Origin: Haliotis asinina
Lineage: Eukaryota; Mollusca; Gastropoda; Lepetellida; Haliotidae
Direction: 5' to 3'
DNA length: 64,000 bases
Assembly: GCF_037392515.1 (NCBI RefSeq)
Contig: NC_090288.1
Coordinates: 10,585,969-10,649,968, forward strand
The notes beneath the pieces were generated by a model that was given only the letters and a program-made list of their open reading frames with translations, was not told the DNA's origin and did no database searches. This document shows, piece by piece, positions 57,290 through 64,000 of this stretch. The translations under genes and the position numbers were made by a program. Each line of letters begins with the position of its first letter. The stretch's first letter is position 1.

Positions 57290-58300
57290 TTTTTGATATT
57301 TGGACGTCAGGTAAATTTCCTCCTTCATTGCCTGGCTCTATGGTAGTGCCAATACGTGAATCTGGACGTGACCATACGGATCCGTGCAGTTATCGACCTA
57401 TTTCACTAACTAGCTCTGTGTTTGCAAGACCATGGAACACATGGTAAACAATCGACTTGTTCGGTACTTGGAAACAAATAACCTTTTTTCAGATATACAA
57501 TGGGGCTTCCGTGAAAACAGAAATACTGTGCGTTTGCAATCATTTGTTAAAAATGCTCCAATTTATAAACAACATCGTGTGTCTATCTTCTTTGATCTTG
57601 GAAAGGCAATGGAAATATGGCATTTTAAAAGATTTACACGTTTTGGCAGACAATTTCAAGTCCGCGTGAGCTCTACCCTGTTAGACAATTACACTCAGGA
57701 TCAGGGTGTGCCTACAAGGCAGTGTTTTGTCTGTGACTTTGTATAGTATCAAGACTTAACAGTTGAACAAAAGTTTTAACTGATTCAATCGATGGATCAT
57801 TATTTGTGGATTATTTTAATCTGTCTTGTGGGAAAAATATGCATAGTATTGAACGGCAACTACAGTTGTGCTTAAACAAAATAGATAAATGGTATCTTGA
57901 AAACGGCTTTAAATTTTGTATATCAACAACCAATTGCATACACTTCTGTGTATACAAACCCTATAAAGACCCAGAACTATTCTATGGCACCCCTATCAAA
58001 GTTGTCAAGGAGGCTAAGCCCTTCTTGAGACTTATTTTCGGTTCACATTTTACCTTCTTGCCGCATATTAAATCCCTTAAAGCAAAATGCCTTAAGGCAT
58101 TCGATTTATTGAAGGTCGTTCCTAATTCAAAATTGGAAGGGGGTCAAGCTAACCTCCTTCACCTATATAGATCACTGTTGCGATCTAAACTTGATTATGG
58201 CTCCATTGTATATGGTGGAGCCTGTCAAAGCAACCTGAAACTACTTGGTTCTGTCCACCACCAAGGACTCGGACCTGGTTCTTGGTTCTTTTAGAACGTC
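57290..58300 (+). pseudogene. LINE copy C reverse transcriptase
   Basis: FPPSLPGSMVVPIRESGRDH and YRPISLTSSVFARP (57310-57430) are followed by NRLVRYLETNNLFSDIQWGF and IFFDLGKAMEIW (motif A region, broken at the usual AYD). After frameshifts the catalytic box is read as FVDYFNLSCG at 57800, where the second Asp is Tyr. The thumb QLQLCLNKIDKWYLENGFKF...LYRSLLRSKLDYGSIVYGG follows to 58294. The loss of a catalytic Asp and the frame breaks make it inactive. Confidence 0.82.
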
Positions 58301-58439
58301 TCCCATTGACGTCTTTACGTCGAGGCTGATGAACCTTCTCTCAACCAACGCCGTATACAATATTTTACAATATGTTACAAAATTATCTTCGAATGGGTCT
58401 AATCCGGCATTTAATTGTGGATAACAATTACCGGATAAC

Positions 58440-58770
58440 AACTCTATTTTCATAGCTGAAGCAAACGCCATATTAACGGCTCTTAAATATATTCAAAGAC
58501 ATCCTAAACACACACAATATATAATCTATTCAGACTCTCTTTCATGCCTTCAGGCAATTAAAACCTTACCATGTAAACATCCACTTTTATTAGAAGGTAT
58601 GGAATTTTATAATGATCTCGCTAATGGCCACTACGACATCGTCTTTTGTTGGTTACCCAACCACGTTGGCATTTCTGGTAACACAGTGGCCGATTTTGCT
58701 GCTAAGGCAGCGCTAAGAAAATCTGCGACACCACTTCTTATTCCATATGTAGATAATATACAGTAAGATC
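58440..58770 (+). pseudogene. LINE copy C RNase H fragment
   Basis: Reads IAEANAILTALKYIQRHPKH, IIYSDSLSCLQAIKTL (catalytic Asp kept), HYDIVFCWLPNHVGISGNTV (Ser to Asn next to the catalytic His) and ADFAAKAALRKSATPLLIP. The N-terminal strand with the first Asp (TDGS) and the Cys/His tail are deleted. Confidence 0.82.
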
Positions 58771-58789
58771 GCATTTCGATTGTTATGTT

Positions 58790-59178
58790 TTGTAGATAAC
58801 TGTGTTTCAGTGATTGGTATTTTTTGATTAGTCACTTAGATTGTTAGTGGCTGTACCCTCAAAGGGGGGTGATGTAGGTGGCAAAAGCACTGTAAGTCCC
58901 CATGGTCCCCATGGTGATCTACCCTCAGCTGTTGAATCTATTTTTTTATCTTTTTTTAAAATCTATTTATTATTTTTTCATTTGCCCCAAAATGTTTTTT
59001 TTTTCCTTTTAAAGATATATGCTAGAGAGTTTTAACTCTCAGTATGTGATACTCTCAGTAATGTGATAATCTAGTGGCTTTACTGTTCTTCGGTTATAGG
59101 GTTTTATTTATTATATGCATGTATTATGAACTTAGAACTAGTTTTAGTAACAATATGGCTGAAACAGTGCTCACTCAC
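58790..59178 (+). repeat. LINE copy C 3' UTR
   Basis: GTGGCTGTACCCTCAAAGGG, CCATGGTGATCTACCCTCAG and the end AACAATATGGCTGAAACAGT then GCTCACTCACCC match the 3' UTR of copies B and D. Confidence 0.75.
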
Positions 59179-59720
59179 CCATCCCATGCTGATCTGTCGG
59201 GTTTAGATCTAGTGATAGGGAAGGCCATGGCAGGACATTGACGTTGACATTGACTAGGAAGCGGACGGTGACGCGTGTGCAGGCTGTGTGTGAAGAGTTG
59301 TGGTCATGCAGGGACAACTCCCTCTGTCGGTCGATAATCGGTTGCATGTGACATGCAAGGACTTCGTTGACGTACCGATCTGCTATCAAATTCCCCTGAA
59401 CCACCACCAAGTCAGATCTTTCTTTCTGGATATGGCACTCCACACAATGACATCCATCAACGAATCTGTCGACCTGTTCTCCGACGGTAAACACCCTGTC
59501 TGCCGTCTCGCCGGTGAATAAGAAATCGTGATTCATTACTGAACCAGACTCTCCCCAAGTGTTCAGTTCCGGAATTTACAACACCACCATAAGCCAAGTG
59601 CCATCGAAGACTCTCAAAACAGGATCGAGAACTGGCCTTCTTAGTCGAATCCCAAATTTAAGCAATCGATTCCTGACAGTTTCGTTAGGAACTCTTCTCA
59701 AACCAGGAATCCAGAAAAAA
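59178..59720 (-). pseudogene. Tc1-like transposase, C-terminal half
   Basis: From 59715 the - strand reads NETVRNRLLKFGIRLRRPV (end of the DNA-binding half), then a frame break. From 59536 it is open for 121 codons: FTGETADRVFTVGEQVDRF (the usual first Asp segment DES-RF is altered), VVQGNLIADRYVNEVL, then SSHTACTRVTVRFL (DNARPHTA-type, with the Asp lost), and VNVLPWPSLSLDLNPTD (the P-x-LSPDLNPIE motif, with Glu changed to Asp). DDE residues are eroded. It adjoins the 3' end of LINE copy C. Confidence 0.82.
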
Positions 59721-59724
59721 AATC

Positions 59725-60170
59725 ACAAACAACTTCCAAACGCTGCAGAAACGAGGGGAAAATTTTGGGCGCTGAACCTGTTTACAATCATACAAATTTT
59801 AAAGATGACGTTTTTTCCAAAAAGTAGTATATTCGACATTCTTATTGCGCAGCTGTACGAGTCCAATATTCACAAAATAACCTATGCGTTTCTATTTTTT
59901 AGAGACTGTACTATTTACAAATATTTTTCATTACAAAAGGAAAGTCTGTACTGTGAAGCCATTGATTTGAACGCACGCGTTTGACTCTGATGTATGAGTC
60001 TAATGGATGTAAATGTAAAGGGAAAATCTTTAGAATCACCAGTATTGTGTACCAGGGAGTTAAATATTGTATATTACTGAAACATGAATGTAAAACCTAC
60101 TTCGCTTGTGTATTTGGTGTCCCGTCCGTCAGGGATGTCAGTTACCTCCTTTTCTATTTTCACTCTTTAA
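59725..60170. other. Unassigned DNA
   Basis: A 141-codon + strand frame runs 59559-59984; its first part overlaps the Tc1-like relic and its second part has no recognised motif. Probably chance. Confidence 0.35.
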
Positions 60171-60171
60171 C

Positions 60172-60228
60172 AACCCATGAAGGTCCGGGTTAGAATTTTG
60201 GTCTCCAGTAACCCAACCCCTTAGCTGA
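60172..60228 (+). mobile_element. SINE family 2 head fragment
   Basis: CCATGAAGGTCCGGGTTAGA then TTTTGGTCTCCAGTAACCCA matches the first 50 bases of the SINE at 61808. Confidence 0.6.
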
Positions 60229-60229
60229 A

Positions 60230-60955
60230 AGTGGAATCAGATGTTGGACACTAAATATGATGGAATTATTACATAAATGTGACCATAGATATGCTAGGAA
60301 ATAATTTCATCAAAGATATGTTGACATTGACAAAATGTCGAGGCATTCCAGTTGAGACTTTCCTTTAACGTTTCTGATCTGGAATAATGTTTTAAATTTT
60401 CTAGGCTACGTGGTACATTTCACACGCTGCCCGTTGCTGAGGTCAGAAAGCGAAATCGATCAATAAGTGAGGGATTATATCGCATGTATATGAATCCAAA
60501 ACATAAAAAAGAGTTTACTTTTTCCTTTATTGTTCTTTATTTTTCTTCTTGTGAGAAAATGGTACAACTAATGACCAGTTCTAATCCAAACGTAAACCAA
60601 CACATAGCCACGTTTGTGTGTTGGTCATTAAATAATATCATAATAATATATAACTATGTCATTTTATTGATTCCACTCTGATCTGAAATGAACACTGTGC
60701 ATCCTTTGAAACCAAGCCAGGCATTTTTATAATGTCACCATCTAAAACAGTGACACCGAGTAAAGTGTTAGATTTACTATGCACTCTACGTTATTTCTGT
60801 ATCATCAATGCAACACAGGGCTATAAAAGCTGCAGTTATATCTCTGACTGGTGTACATTTCCTCTATTGATATGGTCCACCACTGAGGTGGTAGATGTGA
60901 TGATACAAATGTGAACTGTATAATGGGCATGCGGCTCTGGTATAAACGATTGAAC
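60230..60955. other. AT-rich intergenic DNA
   Basis: Nothing recognised. Confidence 0.4.
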
Positions 60956-60957
60956 TA

Positions 60958-61111
60958 CAGGGCCCCGTTTCACAAAGCTCTCGCAAGCCTAAGATCTCGT
61001 AAGTTTTCTCGTAGCCATTGTGCCTCCTATGTTGTAACACACGAGTTACGGATACTACGAGAAAAGTTACGAGATCTTAGGCTTACGAGAGCTTTGTGAA
61101 ACGGGGCCCTG
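60958..61111. mobile_element. Foldback (MITE-like) element, 154 bp
   Basis: CAGGGCCCCGTTTCACAAAG at 60958 is matched by CTTTGTGAAACGGGGCCCTG ending at 61111. The arms continue for about 60 bases with few mismatches (AGCCTAAGATCTCGTAA against TTACGAGATCTTAGGCT), leaving a loop of roughly 35 bases. I see no clear target duplication. Confidence 0.93.
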
Positions 61112-61114
61112 GTG

Positions 61115-61790
61115 TATATTACGTGTCCCTTCTGTGGCAGAAAGCATGTCAAGTCGGATAGCCAGTGTTCGGCCTGATCGGGTTTGCTTTAAGTATACGA
61201 ATGTTAAGCATGCCATTTGCTGTGACAGTCTAAAGTTTGCATCAGATGTTAAAGTCAGATTACTACGCGAATGAACAAGGGCAGGCAGGCCTAGATTATG
61301 GTAATAGGTAGATTGAAAGAAAATACTTCACCTTGGAAGATAACAATGCAATTGGTTTTGTTTTTGACATCACTGATAATGATAACAGTATCCCTTTGTT
61401 CGTTATTGGTCGAATTTCCATGACAATTGCAGCAGGTTCCATTTTCCAGTAGATGACAAGATCATTGATTCCTCAGACTCTAGAATCTATTTCCTGGAAT
61501 GATTTTATTTCACTATCTCTTTAGAGAAGAAAGATCAACAAATATTTTGGAATGACAATCAGTCTAAAGACGCTAATTAGAGTTCCACGTGGACACAACT
61601 GATGGTTGTGCACAAAGCTTGTCTGGGAAATTAGCCTCTCCACTAGTAAAGTGGTTCAGTGACAATACGAACATTGAACGCAAAGAGTGTAAAGGTAGTT
61701 TGAAACCAGATATGTAGGCTAATGCCGGATCCATATTCGATGTGTGCTTATCTCATTCTGTGCATTTAGAAATGCACTGGGGTCCCTATA
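61115..61790. other. Intergenic DNA, nothing recognised
   Basis: No gene identified. Confidence 0.4.
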
Positions 61791-61795
61791 TCATC

Positions 61796-62091
61796 TTATA
61801 ATGATAAGACCCGTGAAGGTCCCGGGGTAGAATAGGCCTTCAGCAACCCATGCTTGCCATAAAAGGTGACTATGCTTGTCGTAAGAGGCGACTAACGGGA
61901 TCGGGTGGTCAGACTAGCTGACTTGGTTGACACATGTCATCGGTTCCCCATTGCGCAGATCGATGCTCATGTTATTGATCACTGGATTGTCTGGTCCAGA
62001 TTCGATTATTTACAGACCGTCGCCATATAGCTGGAATATTGCTAAGTGCGACGTAAAACTAAACTCACTCACTCACTCATTATAATGATAA
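61796..62091 (+). mobile_element. SINE family 2, full length with 12-bp target duplication
   Basis: The body at 61808-62079 starts GACCCGTGAAGGTCCCGGGG and runs through GCAACCCATGCTTGCCATAA, GACTAACGGGATCGGGTGGT and GATTATTTACAGACCGTCGC. It ends GGAATATTGCTAAGTGCGAC, GTAAAACTAAACTCACTCAC. TTATAATGATAA flanks both sides (61796-61807 and 62080-62091). Confidence 0.93.
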
Positions 62092-62094
62092 AGC

Positions 62095-63230
62095 TCACTT
62101 TGATAGTATGATAATTGATCACGTAGAATGAGGAAGTTCGCAATATATTCTGGAAATCTGGAGAGGATATGGCGAACATATGAGGTCCCCCATCGTTTAA
62201 TCATTACGAGGGGAGGTCAAAGAGAAGTGAGCCTAACTATATTGTCGATGTCGATGTCGATGTCGATGTGGTGTCACCGTCCACAGATGTCCACCGTATC
62301 CCGCATTTCGTGCTAAATGGGATTTGCATGGAGTTCGAAGCGAGCGTTGTGGACGCCTGTAGTATATAATATCTCGGACAGCTCGACCCCTACCCTTCTT
62401 CTAGGATAGAAAATGCTATTTAGGTTTGATTTTAGCATGTTAAAAATTCAAAACTACTTACCAGTTGTAGTACATGCTTGATATCAAAAGGATTTTGCAT
62501 GACACAACTCCTGTGACATAGCCATGTTCGAAGTGGTCGAAGTGAGAACATTGTAAATAGTATTATATTGACACTCACTTGACTTCCAAGACAGAAATTG
62601 TTATGTTATAAGCCATTTGTCATGCACAATCCTATTATCCGTCAATCAAATATTTATTTAATACCAGTAGAAAGTGGTCTTTTCAAAGTAGTCGATTCCA
62701 GGTGCCTGTAAACAAGATAATTTACCCCCAGAAATGTAAATGAAATTTAGCGCCCCTGGTAGGTTTACCTCACATTACCTCACAGAGACGTTCTTCTCTG
62801 ATTGGCTGAAATTACGTTCGCGGGGAGAGAACAGTGCATTGCTGTTAAAGAGGTCGATGTCGATGTAATTAAAAGTCGAAAAGCGTAGTTTTAATGATGG
62901 GGTTTCATTTAAAACGATGTAAGTTACTGATTTACGTATTTGTAACTAATGTTATTCAAGGGGCGAATGGCAAAGAAATTACTCTCTCCTTGCATAGGGG
63001 AAGACTACAAAGGGACGTAATCCACTTGTAGGTTGTGTCTAATAAAAGTATGTAAGGCGTAAAGATATTTGAATTGTTATTTCCGCCTAGAGTGCACCAC
63101 GTTTACATTGCGTAATGAATATTTCTGATAAATGTTTTGATATTGTGCTTTTGCTCCTATTTTAAGAATTTCAGATCACTGTAAAGTTCGTCGCCATATT
63201 GAAGAATTTCTCTTTTTTCGTGACTGCCAC
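62095..63230. other. Intergenic DNA
   Basis: A (GTCGAT)n run lies at 62243-62268, and a shorter echo GTCGATGTCGATGT at about 62847. No gene recognised. Confidence 0.45.
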
Positions 63231-63235
63231 ATAAA

Positions 63236-63455
63236 ATTCAAAAGAAGGAACCTTACACTCAAGCAAACCTTCTTTGTAATTGTCAGTTTCAAGGAAAATG
63301 TGTTCACAGAGCACATGACATTCAATACAAGGCATACCACGCTTCCATGTCAAACGATGGAACCTTACACTCAAGCAAACCTTCTTTAAAATTGTCAGTG
63401 TCAAGGAAAATGTGTTCTCACAGCACAGGGCATTCAATACAAGCGACCTGTACAA
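63236..63455 (-). repeat. 114-bp tandem repeat with coding potential
   Basis: GGAACCTTACACTCAAGCAAACCTTCTTT begins at 63246 and 63360. The rest of the unit (TGTCAAGGAAAATGTGTTC, CAT(T)CAATACAAG) also repeats. 114 is a multiple of three, and the - strand is open from 63455 to 63171 apart from one shift between units. Each unit encodes about 38 residues, such as CIECHVLCEHIFLETDNYKE. It could be a scrap of a repeat-protein gene or a non-coding repeat. Confidence 0.6.
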
Positions 63456-63459
63456 ACAG

Positions 63460-63940
63460 ATAAACTGTTTCGATCAAGCGACTCTGGAAAGAGCATCCGT
63501 AAATAAAAAACACTGCCTTTGTTTTACTTTAGTCGATCAAGACAAACACCATTTTGTCATTCCTCTACGGAAAATAACACTCAGAGATTTCTGAACGCCA
63601 TGGACGGCTCCATTAATGTCCGAGGCTCTGTTGACAATCTATTAACATTTACTTTACATTATCCGTATCTACACATCATATCATACAGCAATGGATATCA
63701 ATACCTGCCCACTTTTGCAACTCTGTTTGCTATTTGACCATAGCAAACAAGCATAGAGAAGAACACATATTGATGCAGTTGATACTCGTCAACTGGTGCA
63801 GCCTCATCTTAGCTTCATCCCAAATATGACAAACTTAAAGGTCACAGCAAATGACACATTACTAAAACAGATTGGATTATATTGTTAAAAAAACCAGGTA
63901 AAATTAATTAATTTCCAATATTAATCGCGTTTCGGGATGA
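63460..63940. other. Unassigned DNA
   Basis: Short overlapping + frames (63412-63594, 63519-63737) without recognised motif. Confidence 0.35.
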
Positions 63941-63944
63941 AGTG

Positions 63945-64000
63945 CCATACAACTGTTGTCCTCCTGGGAGGGTGCGTAAGTCCTGAAGCTTAGCTCTACA
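63945..64000 (+). mobile_element. Start of a LINE 3' UTR, cut by window end
   Basis: ACTGTTGTCCTCCTGGGAGG then GTGCGTAAGTCCTGAAG resembles the 3' UTR block at 12940-12970. The element would continue beyond the window. Confidence 0.45.

Larger units (their letters stand above)
55400..59178 (+). mobile_element. Decayed RNase H LINE, copy C, with 3' UTR
   Basis: The longest LINE in the window: ORF1 (55420-56190), endonuclease (56400-56870), RT (57290-58300), RNase H (58440-58765), 3' UTR (58790-59165) ending near GCTCACTCACCC. It is broken throughout by stops and frameshifts. A family-3 SINE lies inside at 57165-57275. Its tail abuts a Tc1-like fragment at 59178. Confidence 0.85.

Noticed and set aside
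59559-59984. 141-codon open frame as a gene
   Set aside because: The first part is antisense to the Tc1-like relic and the rest has no recognised domain or exon borders.

Overview
The window is eukaryotic, repeat-rich genomic DNA. It looks like a marine gastropod, most probably an abalone (Haliotis) or close relative. The grounds are introns with GT-AG boundaries, no bacterial operon structure, and tRNA-derived SINEs ending in (ACTC)n, which I recall as very common in abalone sequence; the genus is inferred from memory, not from a search. Most of the window is decayed mobile DNA. Long open frames are rare and most short ones are chance.

Only two host genes look intact. Both encode small secreted proteins with a signal peptide, a PAN/apple-like domain and a C-type lectin domain (CTLD). 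Gene A has three exons on the + strand (13984-14290, 14972-15151, 15875-16101). Gene B has three exons on the - strand (28413-28113, 24148-23969, 22817-22591). Exons 2 and 3 have identical lengths, all introns are phase 1, and the genes converge tail to tail. A third, broken CTLD last exon lies on the + strand at about 31.06-31.44 kb. Together they form a small lectin cluster with one member dead. Between about 37.4 and 42.0 kb lie exon-like blocks of a HECT-domain E3 ubiquitin ligase. They carry frameshifts and stops and do not join in phase, so I call a pseudogene.

Layout: 0-7.2 kb, SINE pieces, an inverted minisatellite, a Ty3/Gypsy-like protease remnant and a ~155-bp tandem repeat. 7.5-11.4 kb, a decayed LINE on the - strand. 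12.3-13.3 kb, the RNase H end and 3' UTR of a related LINE. 14.0-28.4 kb, the twin lectin genes with SINEs, LINE scraps and a Tc1-like fragment between and inside them. 31-32.5 kb, the lectin remnant and a microsatellite-linked repeat. 35.5-36.7 kb, a TTAA-flanked inverted-repeat element. 37.4-42 kb, the HECT pseudogene. 43.0-45.1 kb, a 5'-truncated LINE with its 3' tail. 45.8-46.5 kb, a dead mariner. 48.1-50.0 kb, a second LINE type whose ORF1 is split by a SINE with a perfect 14-bp target duplication. 52.1-52.9 kb, an LTR-element gag/protease piece. 55.0-59.2 kb, LINE remnants with ORF1, endonuclease, RT and RNase H order, abutting a Tc1-like 3' half. 60-62.1 kb, a foldback element and a SINE with a 12-bp target duplication. 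63.2-63.5 kb, a 114-bp tandem repeat.

The LINE family with RNase H and both main SINE families end in related 3' tails that finish in (ACTC)n. This suggests that LINE machinery mobilises the SINEs. No rRNA, functional tRNA or CRISPR array was seen.
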